This document shows positions 9,328 through 18,284 of a DNA stretch of 64,000 nt, in pieces. Source of the stretch: Actinokineospora globicatena (GTDB lineage Bacteria; Actinomycetota; Actinomycetes; Mycobacteriales; Pseudonocardiaceae). Each line of letters starts with the position of its first letter. The stretch's first letter is position 1. Under the pieces are notes generated by a model. It saw only the letters and a list, made by a program, of their open reading frames with translations, was not told the DNA's origin and made no database searches. The translations under genes and the position numbers were made by a program. The stretch spans positions 1,860,001 to 1,924,000 of the forward strand of contig NZ_JAMTCR010000002.1 in the NCBI RefSeq assembly GCF_024171945.1. The letters are read 5' to 3'.

Positions 9328-9642
9328 ATGCAGGGATTGGGTGACGGGGGCCGCGTCGTGGAGTGGGGCGAGCGGTCGACAGAGGACCTCGGGGTGTTCT
9401 CCGGGTTCTTCGACGAGTCCGAGGAGCAGGAGTGGCAGGAGCGCGCACTGTGCGCGCAGACCGACCCCGAGGCGTTCTTCCCCGAGAAGGGCGGCTCGAC
9501 CAGGGAGGCCAAGCGGATCTGCCTCGGTTGCGAGGTCCGCTCGGAGTGCCTGGAGTACGCCCTGGCGCACGACGAGCGCTTCGGCATCTGGGGCGGTCTG
9601 TCCGAACGGGAGCGGCGCAAGCTCAAGAAGCGCGCGGTCTAG
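9328..9642 (+). CDS. whiB2: WhiB2/WhmD-type iron-sulfur regulator
   Basis: WhiB2 is needed for septation and sporulation-type division in actinobacteria. The 104-residue protein has cysteines at 42, 65, 68 and 74 (LCAQTD, ICLGC, SEC), which bind a [4Fe-4S] cluster, then GIWGGLSERERRKLKKR, the WhiB turn and basic tail. ATG at 9328 is preferred because AGGAGG lies 9 nt upstream; an in-frame ATG at 9280 has weaker support. Its position divergent from the F420 genes matches Rv3260c, which supports assignment to WhiB2 and not another paralogue. Confidence 0.92.
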   Translation: MQGLGDGGRVVEWGERSTEDLGVFSGFFDESEEQEWQERALCAQTDPEAFFPEKGGSTREAKRICLGCEVRSECLEYALAHDERFGIWGGLSERERRKLKKRAV

Positions 9643-9718
9643 GTCTGACCGCGGACAGCACGCCGAGGGCCTGTACTGGGGAGTCCGGGCTCAAGGTGGT
9701 CGCGGGAACGGTCGATAA

Positions 9719-9737
9719 CGCGGGCTGACCGCCCGCG
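9719..9737. terminator. Hairpin after whiB2
   Basis: CGCGGGC (9719-9725) pairs perfectly with GCCCGCG (9731-9737) around a 5-nt loop. It lies about 75 nt past the whiB2 stop and 78 nt before the next gene. No U-run follows, as is usual in actinomycetes, so terminator function is tentative. Confidence 0.4.
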
Positions 9738-9814
9738 CCTTCACCACGGTCCAGCGCGTCCCGTCGTACGGTGGGCGGTCACATGACCCGCCAACGAGGG
9801 AGGTGTGCTGGCCC

Positions 9815-12800
9815 GTGCCCGCCCGGTCCCGGTCGGCACTGGCGCGCGGCGCGCCTGTGCTGCGCACCGCGCCGGTGCTCGCCGTCCTGGTCTGCCACGA
9901 CGGCGCCGAGTGGTTGCGGCCCGCGCTGTCGGCGCTGCGCCGGTCCAACCCCCGACCGCGGCACGTGCTGGCGGTCGACACCGGTTCGACCGACGGCACC
10001 GCCGAGCTCCTCGCGGCCGCCGCACGTGGTCCGGACCAGGTGCTCGACGGGGTCATCACGCTCGACGCCGCGACCGGGTACGGCCAGGCGGTGCACGCCG
10101 CGCTCGAGCACGCCGTCGAGCGCTGGGGCGACCCCGGCGGCTGGATCTGGCTGCTGCACGACGATTCCGCGCCCGACCAGGACTGCCTGGCCACCCTGCT
10201 GCTCGCGGCCGAGGTGTCGCCGCGGGCCGGTGTGCTCGGGCCGCTGGTGGTGGACTGGCAGGACCCCCGGCTGGTGGTCGAGGCCGGACTTTCCACCGAC
10301 GCGGCCGGGCACCGGCAGACCGGCCTCGGACCGTCCGAACTGGACTGGGCGCGGCTCGGCCGGGGCGGCGACCGGGGCTTCGAGCAGAGCACCGAGGTGC
10401 TCGCGGTGTCCTCGGCCGGGATGCTGGTGCGCCGCTCGGTGTGGGACGCGCTCGGCGGGTTCGACCCGGCGCTGCCGCTGTTCGGCGAGGACGTCGACCT
10501 GGGCTGGCGGGCCAACCGGGCAGGCCACGTCGTCCTCTGCGTCCCCAAGGCGCGGATCCGGCACGCCCGTGCGGTGTCCACCCGGCGCAGGCGGATCGAC
10601 GTCGGCGTGCCCCGGCTCGGTGGCACCCCGCGCGCGCTGGCCAGGGGGCACGGGCTGCGCACCTTCCTGGTGAACTGCTCGACGTTCTCGTTCGTGGTCG
10701 GCGTGCCCCGGCTCGCGGTGCTGTGTCTGCTGCGGGCACTGGGTTTCGCAATGCAACGCAGGCTGGCCGACGCCCGCGCGGAACTGCGCGCGCTGGCGTA
10801 CCTGCTCGGCGGCGGCGCGGGGTTGCGGGCAGCGCGCGCGGACCGGGCCACGCGGACGACGCGGTCAGGGAGTGTTCGCGGACTGTTCACCAGCCGTGCG
10901 ACCCGGCTGCGCAACGCGGTGCGTGGCGCGGTCTCGACCATGGTCCGCAGGCGGGTGGCCGCCGATGCCGCGCTGGGCAGGCTGCCCGACGACTACGACC
11001 CGGTGTGGCTGGAGCCGGAGGCGGTGCCTCGGCCGCCGGTGAGCCCGGACGCCTTGCCCGCGGGGGCGGACGGTCGTCCTCGGCGTGCGGGGTTGCGCCG
11101 ACCGGAGAAGGCGATCGCGGTCCCGTTGCTGCTCACCGAACCGCCGACCGGGTTGGCGCCGAGTCCAGGACCACGACCGTCGCCGGTGCGCCGGGACGGG
11201 ACGTCGCCGGAACCGGCGCCGGTGCTCGTCCAGGTCGATCGGTCCAGGGTGCTGCGGCAGATCGCCTTCGCGCCGCCGTTGCTGTTGGTGCTCGGCTTGG
11301 TGGCGCTGGCGTTCGTCGTGAACTCCGGCAGGCTCGGGCTGGACCTCGCGGGCGGACGCCTGGCGCCGGTCGGGTCGCTGGATCAGGTGTGGGCCGAGTA
11401 CCTGGCGACCTGGCACGGCATGTCCGGTGGCACGGCCGCACCCGCTCCGGCGGCGCTGGCAGTGCTGGGCGTCTTCGGAACTGTGTTCGCACCCGTGGGC
11501 GGTCCGCAGGCCGTAGTGGCGTTGCTGTTGCTCGCGGATCTGCCGCTGGCAGGCCTAAGTGCGTACATCGCGACTAGAAGGGCGCCGGTGCGCCGCTGGG
11601 TGCGGGCACTGCTCGCGCTGGGGTACGCGCTGCTGCCCCCCGCCACGGCGGCCGTCGCGCAAGGCAGGCTCGACGCGGTCGTAGTGCACGTCCTGCTCCC
11701 GTTGGTGGCCTCCGGGATCGCCGCGCTGATCGGCCGTCACCGGGTCGGTCAGGGGGCCTGGCTGTCGACCACGGCGGGCACCGCGCTCGGGTTGGCGGCC
11801 ATCGGGGCGTTCTCCCCGTTGACCCACCTGACGTTGGTCGTCATGGCGCTCGGCGCGTTCGTGCTGGTGCCCGCCGGTGGCACGCGGCGCGGTGCGGCGC
11901 TGTTCCTGCTGGTGCTCATGCCGCTGGCGTTGCTGCTGCCGTGGCCCGCCGTCGTGATCCAGCACCCCGGCGTCGTCCTGCACGGCATCGGCACGGTGGT
12001 CGAGTCGCCCGCAGCCTCGCTGGTCGACCTGATGAGCCTCAATGCCGGTGGACCCGGGGCGTGGTCGTTCGTCGGGTTCGCGATCCTGGCGGCGGTCGCG
12101 GCCGGGATCGCTTTCGGTGCACGGCGGGCTGTGCTACCTGGGTTGGGTTTCGCGTTACTGGGCGCGGTCACCGTCGTCCTCGTGCGACTGGTGCCCGCGA
12201 CACCGCTGAGTGGTGGCCCTGCTGTGCCCGCGTGGACCGGGGTGCCGCTGCTGATGGTCGGCTGGGGGCTGGTGTGGGCGCTTCTAGGCGCTGTGCGCAC
12301 CGGGAGGACGCCGGTAAGACTGCCTGCCGTGTTCGCTGGTGCGGCCGCGTTGGGTGTTCTTGTCATCGGCGTGGTCATCCCCGGTCGACAGGGCCCGCTC
12401 GACGACTCCGGCGGCGAGAAGTTGGCGACCACGTTGACCGCCGAACTCGCCAACACCAACCGGTCCCTTTTGGTCCTCTCCGACCAACCACCCCGACAGG
12501 TGACGGGTCGCGCACCGCTGTTCGGGGATGACGACCTCGCCCCGACCCCGTCCGCCAGTCCCCGGCTCGCCGCGCTAGAGCGCGAACTGCGCTCGGATGA
12601 CTCGGACCGAGTCCGGTCCGCGGTGCACAAGGCCGCCGCAACGGGTGTGCTGTTCGTCGTGGTCCCGCAGGCCGAGGCGCAGCGCTTCCAAGACCGCGCA
12701 GGCACTCTTGTCGCGAACGCACCGGCAACGTCCACTGGAGCCGCCGTGTTCCGGCTCCTACCGCGTTCCGGTTCGGCCTACCTACTTCCGCCTGACGAAG

Positions 12801-13177
12801 CGCATCTAGCCCTCACCGGCGGTACGCCCACAACCGACGCCGCGGTGCCGATCGACGCCGCCCCACCGCAGATCGCCGTCAAGGTGTCCGATGGCGCTGA
12901 AGGACGGTTGCTTGTGGTCACCGCCGAGGAAGAACCCGGCTGGGAAGCCACAGTCGACGGTAGGCCTGTCGCGGTCGTGCGGGCATGGGGCAGTTCGGTC
13001 GCGGTAGCGGTACCCATCCGAGCGGCTGAAGTGCGCCTAGAGCAGCCCACGACGTTGCGCGGCTTGCTGTTGCTCATCCAGGCCGCTGTGATGCTGTTCG
13101 CCCTGCTGACCGCGATCCCGGCGCGCGGCCGGGGTCAGGACTCGCCGTCGATCACGCCCGGGTCCAACCCCAGGTAG
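9815..13177 (+). CDS. Large membrane glycosyltransferase: GT2 domain, about 12 TM helices, extracytoplasmic domain
   Basis: A 1,120-residue protein. Residues about 20-290 form a GT2 domain (VLAVLVCHDGAEWL, VDTGSTDGTAELL, LLHDDSAPD, LFGEDVDLGWR). A linker with proline-rich segments follows to about 450. Then come roughly ten hydrophobic helices (for example PPLLLVLGLVALAFVV, LPLVASGIAALI), a soluble C-terminal domain with EEPGWEATVDGRPV, and a last helix near 1,090. It probably moves a sugar to or across the membrane during envelope assembly. GTG at 9815 sits 11 nt after GGGAGG; an earlier GTG at 9803 overlaps that site. Similar genes near whiB/DUF3499 occur in other actinobacteria, but the product is unknown. 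Confidence 0.8.
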   Translation: MPARSRSALARGAPVLRTAPVLAVLVCHDGAEWLRPALSALRRSNPRPRHVLAVDTGSTDGTAELLAAAARGPDQVLDGVITLDAATGYGQAVHAALEHAVERWGDPGGWIWLLHDDSAPDQDCLATLLLAAEVSPRAGVLGPLVVDWQDPRLVVEAGLSTDAAGHRQTGLGPSELDWARLGRGGDRGFEQSTEVLAVSSAGMLVRRSVWDALGGFDPALPLFGEDVDLGWRANRAGHVVLCVPKARIRHARAVSTRRRRIDVGVPRLGGTPRALARGHGLRTFLVNCSTFSFVVGVPRLAVLCLLRALGFAMQRRLADARAELRALAYLLGGGAGLRAARADRATRTTRSGSVRGLFTSRATRLRNAVRGAVSTMVRRRVAADAALGRLPDDYDPVWLEPEAVPRPPVSPDALPAGADGRPRRAGLRRPEKAIAVPLLLTEPPTGLAPSPGPRPSPVRRDGTSPEPAPVLVQVDRSRVLRQIAFAPPLLLVLGLVALAFVVNSGRLGLDLAGGRLAPVGSLDQVWAEYLATWHGMSGGTAAPAPAALAVLGVFGTVFAPVGGPQAVVALLLLADLPLAGLSAYIATRRAPVRRWVRALLALGYALLPPATAAVAQGRLDAVVVHVLLPLVASGIAALIGRHRVGQGAWLSTTAGTALGLAAIGAFSPLTHLTLVVMALGAFVLVPAGGTRRGAALFLLVLMPLALLLPWPAVVIQHPGVVLHGIGTVVESPAASLVDLMSLNAGGPGAWSFVGFAILAAVAAGIAFGARRAVLPGLGFALLGAVTVVLVRLVPATPLSGGPAVPAWTGVPLLMVGWGLVWALLGAVRTGRTPVRLPAVFAGAAALGVLVIGVVIPGRQGPLDDSGGEKLATTLTAELANTNRSLLVLSDQPPRQVTGRAPLFGDDDLAPTPSASPRLAALERELRSDDSDRVRSAVHKAAATGVLFVVVPQAEAQRFQDRAGTLVANAPATSTGAAVFRLLPRSGSAYLLPPDEAHLALTGGTPTTDAAVPIDAAPPQIAVKVSDGAEGRLLVVTAEEEPGWEATVDGRPVAVVRAWGSSVAVAVPIRAAEVRLEQPTTLRGLLLLIQAAVMLFALLTAIPARGRGQDSPSITPGSNPR

Positions 13178-13590
13178 GCGGCGACCTGCTCGACCAGCAC
13201 GTCGTGCACCAGGTCGGCCAGGTCGGCGCTGTCCTTCGCGCGCGCCTCCAGCGGCCGCCGGTAGAGCACGATCCGCGCCCTGGTCGGCTGGCCCCTGCGG
13301 TCCACGCCCGCGCGCACCAGCCGGGCGAGCGGGACGCCGCTGTCGGCGAGCACCCCGTCCGGGGTGTCCGGGGTGACCTCGGGCACGTCGTCGACCGCGA
13401 CGTCGAGCTTGGTCAACTCGGTGCGCCAGCGCGCCTCGATGGGCTCGAGCGCGTCGAGCACCAGCGCGTCGAACTTCTCCGCGCGCGTGCTCGCCGCGGG
13501 CAGCGTCGACGGGTACAGCGGACCGCGCAGACCGCGTCCGTGTCGATCGCGATTGCGCCGTCCGCGCCGCCGGGAACTGCGAGCCGTCAC
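13135..13590 (-). CDS. Metallopeptidase-family (Zincin_1-like) protein with altered zinc motif
   Basis: A 151-residue homologue of Rv3259. It has a basic N-terminus (TARSSRRRGRRNRDRHGRG), then LRGPLYPSTLP, FDALVLDALEPIEARW, a TRARIVLYRRPLEARAKD strand and LVHDVLVEQVAAYLGLDP near the end. The family HExxH-type motif reads HDVLVEQ here, so the catalytic Glu is replaced by Asp and the second His is absent; proteolysis is doubtful. Its 3' end overlaps the membrane glycosyltransferase gene by 43 nt on the opposite strand. GTG at 13590 or 13593 may be used. Confidence 0.75.
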   Translation of the reverse strand: MTARSSRRRGRRNRDRHGRGLRGPLYPSTLPAASTRAEKFDALVLDALEPIEARWRTELTKLDVAVDDVPEVTPDTPDGVLADSGVPLARLVRAGVDRRGQPTRARIVLYRRPLEARAKDSADLADLVHDVLVEQVAAYLGLDPGVIDGES

Positions 13591-13700
13591 CACCCTGAGC
13601 AGGGTACGCGGGTCCCCTGCTGGGCCGGTTGGGCGTGTCGGGGGCGTGTCGTGCGGCACTTGGGGCGCGAGGGGCCGCGGAGGCGCTATGGTCACCGATC

Positions 13701-14060
13701 GTGCGGAGCGTGCGGCGGTGTTCACGGACCGGGTGTCTCGACCCGGCCGTCGCCACGCTGACCTACGCCTACGCGGAGTCCACCGCGGTCGTCGGACCGC
13801 TGGCCACCTACTCCGAACCGCACAGCTACGACCTCTGCGAGGAGCACGCGCTGCGGCTCACCGTCCCGCGCGGCTGGGAGGTCGTGCGCCACGACGGCGC
13901 CTTCGCCCTCCCGGAACCCTCGGTGGACGACCTGACCGCGCTGGCCGAGGCCGTGCGCGAGGCCGGTCGGGTCGACCGCCCGGTCGAGCAGCCGGACCAG
14001 GCCGCGGGCGCGGGCAGGCGCGGTCACCTGCGGGTACTGCCCGACCCGGTCACCGAATAA
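13701..14060 (+). CDS. DUF3499 family protein (Rv3258c homologue)
   Basis: A 119-residue protein with a probable zinc site: RRCSRTGCLDPAVATLTY near the start and SYDLCEEHALRLTVPRGW in the middle give a C-x4-C ... C-x2-H set. A less conserved acidic/proline tail follows. The function of DUF3499 is unknown. GTG at 13701 is preferred; a second GTG at 13710 is close. It is divergent from the Zincin-like gene and precedes manB, the same order as Rv3259-Rv3258c-Rv3257c, and may be co-transcribed with manB. Confidence 0.85.
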   Translation: MRSVRRCSRTGCLDPAVATLTYAYAESTAVVGPLATYSEPHSYDLCEEHALRLTVPRGWEVVRHDGAFALPEPSVDDLTALAEAVREAGRVDRPVEQPDQAAGAGRRGHLRVLPDPVTE

Positions 14061-14182
14061 CGACCGACCCGGTGGGCCACTGGCGACGCTGGGCGTCGCC
14101 ACCGCGTCGCCGCCGGTAGGCTCCTGGCGAGTAGTCGCGGGCTGCCGCAGGGCCAGCCTGCCCGACCCCCTGGGAGTACCCC

Positions 14183-15535
14183 GTGCGCGACCTGTCCGGT
14201 GTCTTCAAGGCCTACGACATCCGCGGCGTGGTGGGCGAGCAGATCGACACCGACCTCGTGCGCGCCATCGGCGCCGCCTTCGCCAGGCTGGTCGGCGGGC
14301 CCGCCGTGGTGATCGGGTACGACATGCGCGACTCGTCGCCCGGCCTGGCCGACGCGTTCGGCGACGGGGTCACCTCGACCGGCGTCGACGTGGTCAACAT
14401 CGGTCTGGCCAGCACCGACATGCTGTACTTCGCCTCCGGCAGCCTGCAGCTGCCCGGCGCGATGTTCACCGCCAGCCACAACCCGGCCGAGTACAACGGC
14501 ATCAAGCTCTGCCGGGCCGGTGCCGCTCCTGTTGGCCAGGACTCGGGTCTCACCGAGATCCAGGCCGATGTGGAGGCTGGGGCCGAACACGCGGCGGCTG
14601 AGACCAAGGGGTCTGTCGAGCACAAGGACCTGCTCGCCGAGTACGCCGCGTACCTGCGCAAGCTGGTCGACCTGTCCGACATCCGGCGGCTCAAGGTCGT
14701 CGTGGACGCGGGCAACGGCATGGGCGGGCACACCGTCCCCAGCGTGTTCGCCGACCTGCCGATCGACGTCACCCCGCTGTACTTCGAGCTCGACGGCAGC
14801 TTCCCCAACCACGAGGCCAACCCGCTCGACCCGAAGAACATCGTGGACCTGCAGGCCAAGGTGCGCGAGGTCGGCGCGGACGCGGGGCTGGCCTTCGACG
14901 GCGACGCCGACCGCTGCTTCGTGGTCGACGAGAACGGCGACCCGGTCTCGCCGAGCGCCATCACCGCCCTGGTCGCGGTGCGCGAGCTGGCCAAGGACCC
15001 GGGCGGCACGGTGATCCACAACCTGATCACCTCCGACGCGGTGCCCGAGATCGTCGCCGAGCACGGCGGCAAGCCGGTGCGCACCAGGGTCGGCCACTCG
15101 TTCATCAAGCAGGAGATGGCCCGCACCGGCGCGATCTTCGGCGGCGAGCACTCCGCGCACTACTACTTCCGCGACTTCTGGAAGGCCGACACCGGCATGC
15201 TCGCCGCGCTGCACGTGCTGGCGGCGCTGGGCGAGCAGCCGGGCACGCTGTCCGCGCTGACCAGGGAGTACAACCGCTACGCGGCCTCCGGTGAGATCAA
15301 CTCCACGGTCACCGACCAGGCCGGGCGGCTGGCCGCGATCCGCGCCGAGTTCGGCGGCCGCGACGGCGTCGAGCTCGACGAGCTCGACGGGCTGACCGTC
15401 CGGCTGCCCGCGGGCGGCTGGTTCAACCTGCGCGCGTCCAACACCGAGCCGCTGCTGCGGCTCAACGTGGAGGCCGCCGACGACACCGCGGTCGCCGCCA
15501 TCCGCGACGAGGTGCTGGCGATCGTCCGGGCCTGA
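14183..15535 (+). CDS. manB: Phosphomannomutase/phosphoglucomutase
   Basis: The enzyme interconverts mannose-6-phosphate and mannose-1-phosphate, feeding ManC. This 450-residue alpha-D-phosphohexomutase has FTASHNPAEYNGIK with the phosphoserine at residue 98, FDGDADRCFVVDENGD as the magnesium loop, GGEHSAHYYF as the sugar-binding loop and RASNTEPLLRLN as the phosphate-binding loop, so all four catalytic segments are present. The GTG start follows a CCCCCTGGGAGT stretch. The gene begins a tight cluster with a Trm112-like gene, the SIS gene and manA, matching Rv3257c-Rv3255c. Confidence 0.94.
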   Translation: MRDLSGVFKAYDIRGVVGEQIDTDLVRAIGAAFARLVGGPAVVIGYDMRDSSPGLADAFGDGVTSTGVDVVNIGLASTDMLYFASGSLQLPGAMFTASHNPAEYNGIKLCRAGAAPVGQDSGLTEIQADVEAGAEHAAAETKGSVEHKDLLAEYAAYLRKLVDLSDIRRLKVVVDAGNGMGGHTVPSVFADLPIDVTPLYFELDGSFPNHEANPLDPKNIVDLQAKVREVGADAGLAFDGDADRCFVVDENGDPVSPSAITALVAVRELAKDPGGTVIHNLITSDAVPEIVAEHGGKPVRTRVGHSFIKQEMARTGAIFGGEHSAHYYFRDFWKADTGMLAALHVLAALGEQPGTLSALTREYNRYAASGEINSTVTDQAGRLAAIRAEFGGRDGVELDELDGLTVRLPAGGWFNLRASNTEPLLRLNVEAADDTAVAAIRDEVLAIVRA

Positions 15536-15606
15536 GCCCGCGCGGCCCGCGCTTGCGCTGCGGGCACCGGCACCGGCCTGGGACACTGACACTGAGGAGG
15601 ACGACC

Positions 15607-15822
15607 ATGGCAGTCACGCTGGACCAGCAGTTGTTGGACATCCTCGCCTGCCCGTCCGACGACCACGCCCCGCTGCGCGTCGGCACCCCGGACGACCCCG
15701 ACGCCGACGTGCTGACCTGCACCGAGTGCGGCAGGCGGTACCCGGTCACCGACGGCATCCCGGTGCTGCTGCTCGACGAGGCCGAGCACCCCACCGACCG
15801 GACGACCGCGGACTCCCCGTGA
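15607..15822 (+). CDS. Trm112-like small zinc protein
   Basis: A 71-residue protein with LLDILACPSDDHAPLRV and LTCTECGRRYPVTDGIPVLL, the paired cysteine motifs and C-terminal strand of the Trm112/YcaR family. Bacterial members are small zinc-binding or zinc-derived folds that may activate methyltransferases; the partner here is unknown. GAGGAGG lies just before the ATG at 15607. Its stop overlaps the next gene's GTG, so the two are translationally coupled. Confidence 0.85.
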   Translation: MAVTLDQQLLDILACPSDDHAPLRVGTPDDPDADVLTCTECGRRYPVTDGIPVLLLDEAEHPTDRTTADSP

Positions 15823-16913
15823 GCGGCGTGGCCGACGACACCCTCCTCGACGACCCCGCCCGGTTGGGCGAGGCCGACGTCGACGGGCTGCTGCGCGCGG
15901 GTGCCATGGCAGGCGCCCAGGTGCGGGCCACCACGGAGGCCGCGGCGGAGGCGGGCATCGGCAGGCTCGCCGGTGTCCGACCGCGCGCGTTGGTCCTGCT
16001 GACCCGTCCCGGCCTCGGCCCCGCGGTGTCGCGGCTGCTCGCCGAGCTGCTGCTGCCCGCGTGCCCGGTGCCGCTGGTGGTCACCGACGTGGTGCCGCCG
16101 TGGGTCGGCGCGTTGGACGTGGTCATCGCGCACACCGACGACCCGGGCGACCGCCAGCTCGCGGAGGACATCGACCGGGCGGGCCGTCGCGGCGCGGGCG
16201 TCGTGCTGACCGCGCCGTCCGAGGGCCCGGTCGCCGCCGCTGCCGCGGGCAACGCGGTGCTGATCACGCCGCGGCTGGTCGTGCGGCCCGGGTTCGGCTT
16301 CGCCAAGGCGTACACCAGCGGGCTGCTCGCGCTCAAGGAGCTCGACCTGCTGCGCTTCGACGCGGACATGCTGGCCGACGAGCTCGACCGCGAGGCCGAG
16401 CGCAGCCACCCGCAGCACGAGTCGTTCGTGAACCCGGCCAAGACGCTGGCGCTGCGGCTGGCCGAGCACTCCCCGCTGCTGTGGGGTCTCGACCACGTCG
16501 CCACCGCCGTCGGCCGCCACGCCGTGCAGGTGCTCGGCACGCACACCGACCTGGTGTGCGACGTCGTCGGCTACCCGCAGGCCAGCAGCCGCACCGCGCT
16601 GCACCGGGCCGCGGTCCGGGCCACCTCCGAGCGCGACATCTTCGCCGACCCGGACTCCTTCGACGGCCCGACGGCGCTGCCGCCCCGGGTCCTGCTGCTC
16701 GCCGTGCGCGCGCTGCCCTCGGACCCGGTGCGCAGGCAGGCGCACGAGACGCTGCCCGCCGCCGACGTGATCGCGCCCGCCGAGGAGATCACCGCCGACG
16801 AGCCGACCAGGGCAGCCGTGCTGGCCCTGCGCTTCGAGCTCGCCGCGCTCTACCTGGGCCTTGCCGCAGGCACGACCGGCGGTACCGGCCGTTACGCTCC
16901 CGCGAGCGCGTGA
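15819..16913 (+). CDS. SIS-domain phosphosugar isomerase-like protein (Rv3256c homologue)
   Basis: A 364-residue protein resembling the bifunctional glucose/mannose-6-phosphate isomerase-like family. The N-terminal half has SIS-type strands (RPRALVLLTRPGLGPAVSR, VPLVVTDVVPPWVGALDVV), and NPAKTLALRLAEHSPLLWG marks the second half. Its location between manB and manA, with a 4-nt overlap to the Trm112-like gene, points to sugar phosphate metabolism. Catalytic residues are not well enough defined by eye to say whether it is active; a regulatory role is possible. Confidence 0.75.
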   Translation: MSGVADDTLLDDPARLGEADVDGLLRAGAMAGAQVRATTEAAAEAGIGRLAGVRPRALVLLTRPGLGPAVSRLLAELLLPACPVPLVVTDVVPPWVGALDVVIAHTDDPGDRQLAEDIDRAGRRGAGVVLTAPSEGPVAAAAAGNAVLITPRLVVRPGFGFAKAYTSGLLALKELDLLRFDADMLADELDREAERSHPQHESFVNPAKTLALRLAEHSPLLWGLDHVATAVGRHAVQVLGTHTDLVCDVVGYPQASSRTALHRAAVRATSERDIFADPDSFDGPTALPPRVLLLAVRALPSDPVRRQAHETLPAADVIAPAEEITADEPTRAAVLALRFELAALYLGLAAGTTGGTGRYAPASA

Positions 16914-17001
16914 CCAGGGGGTCTGGTCCGAGGTGACAGTGGGAGCGAGCCCGGTGGTCGATGCCGACGCCACCGGGTGGTCCGAAGGAGTGAGTAGTCA
17001 G

Positions 17002-18231
17002 GTGGAGCTGCTGCGCAATGCGGTGCGCCCGTATGCGTGGGGGTCGCGCACGACTCTCGCCGAGCTGCTGGGCAGGCCGGTGCCCGCGCCGCACCCGGAG
17101 GCGGAGCTGTGGATGGGCGCGCACCCGGGCGACCCGTCCCGGTTCGTCGACGTCGACGGCGCGGAGCACTCCCTGCTCGACCGCATCGACGCCGACCCGC
17201 GCGGGCAGCTCGGTGACGCCACCGCGGTCAGGTGGGGTAATCGGCTGCCGTTCCTGCTCAAGATCCTCGCCGTCGAGGAGCCGCTGAGCATGCAGGCCCA
17301 CCCGTCGGCGGCGCAGGCGGCGGAGGGCTACGCGCGCGAAGAGGCCGCGGGCATCACCCGGGACGCGGCCAACCGCAACTACCCGGACCCGACCGCGAAA
17401 CCGGAACTGGTCTGCGCGCTCACCGAGTTCCACGCCCTCGCGGGCTTCCGCGACCCGGTGCGCACCATCGCGCTGCTGGAGCAGCTGCGCACCCCCGGCT
17501 TGTCCGCGCACATCGACCTGCTGGTCGGCCAGCCCAACTCCGACGGGCTGCGCGCGCTGTTCACCACCTGGATCACGCTGCCGCAGACCGCGCTGGAACG
17601 GCTGATGCCGGACCTCATCGACGCCTGCGTCGCGCACATCAAGGCGCACGGCGAGTTCTCCCTGGAGTGCCGCACCGTCCTCGAGCTCGGCGAGGACTAC
17701 CCCGGTGACGCGGGCGTGCTGGCCGCGCTGCTGCTCAACCGGCTGGTGCTCGGCCCCGGCGAGGCGATCTACCTGCCCGCCGGGAACCTGCACGCCTACC
17801 TGCACGGCACCGGCGTGGAGATCCTCGCCAACTCCGACAACATCCTGCGCGGCGGCCTGACCCCCAAGCACGTGGACGTCCCGGAACTGCTGCGGGTGCT
17901 CGACTTCGGCTGCGGCGACATGCCGGTGTCCAGCGGGGAGCAGGTCGGGCGGCTGCACACCTACCGCACCGACGCGCCCGAGTTCGAGCTGTCCCGAGTG
18001 GAGTGGGCGCCAGGTCAGCGCGACCGGGTACCGCTGCCGGACGGGCGGCCGCGGATCATGGTGTGCACCGGCGGCGCGGTGGCGGTCGGCGGTCGGCGGC
18101 TGGGCCGCGGCCAGTCGGCGTGGGTGCCCGCCACCGAGGTGGCCCTGGCGCTGCACCCGGTAGGCGAGGGTCACACCCAGGTGTTCGTGGCAACCGTGGG
18201 CGCCGAGGCGGCCGACCGTGACACGCTCTAG
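17002..18231 (+). CDS. manA: Mannose-6-phosphate isomerase, type I
   Basis: A cytosolic zinc enzyme converting fructose-6-phosphate to mannose-6-phosphate, the entry to GDP-mannose. The 409-residue protein opens VELLRNAVRPYAWGSRTTL and has LSMQAHPSAAQA and KPELVCALTEFHALAGF, which carry metal-binding His/Glu residues, and IYLPAGNLHAYLHGTGVEI in the cupin core. Length equals that of mycobacterial ManA (about 408). GTG at 17002 is preferred over 16990 because GAAGGAG lies 11 nt before it and homologues begin at this point. Confidence 0.93.
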   Translation: MELLRNAVRPYAWGSRTTLAELLGRPVPAPHPEAELWMGAHPGDPSRFVDVDGAEHSLLDRIDADPRGQLGDATAVRWGNRLPFLLKILAVEEPLSMQAHPSAAQAAEGYAREEAAGITRDAANRNYPDPTAKPELVCALTEFHALAGFRDPVRTIALLEQLRTPGLSAHIDLLVGQPNSDGLRALFTTWITLPQTALERLMPDLIDACVAHIKAHGEFSLECRTVLELGEDYPGDAGVLAALLLNRLVLGPGEAIYLPAGNLHAYLHGTGVEILANSDNILRGGLTPKHVDVPELLRVLDFGCGDMPVSSGEQVGRLHTYRTDAPEFELSRVEWAPGQRDRVPLPDGRPRIMVCTGGAVAVGGRRLGRGQSAWVPATEVALALHPVGEGHTQVFVATVGAEAADRDTL

Positions 18232-18284
18232 GCTGCCACCCGTCTGATCGACCCGACATATCGGACTAGCACCTGGGAGCGACT

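Noticed and set aside
14024-15592. 522-codon minus-strand frame opposite manB
   Set aside because: Low-complexity Val/Arg/Gly/Asp composition and exact antisense to a well-defined phosphohexomutase.
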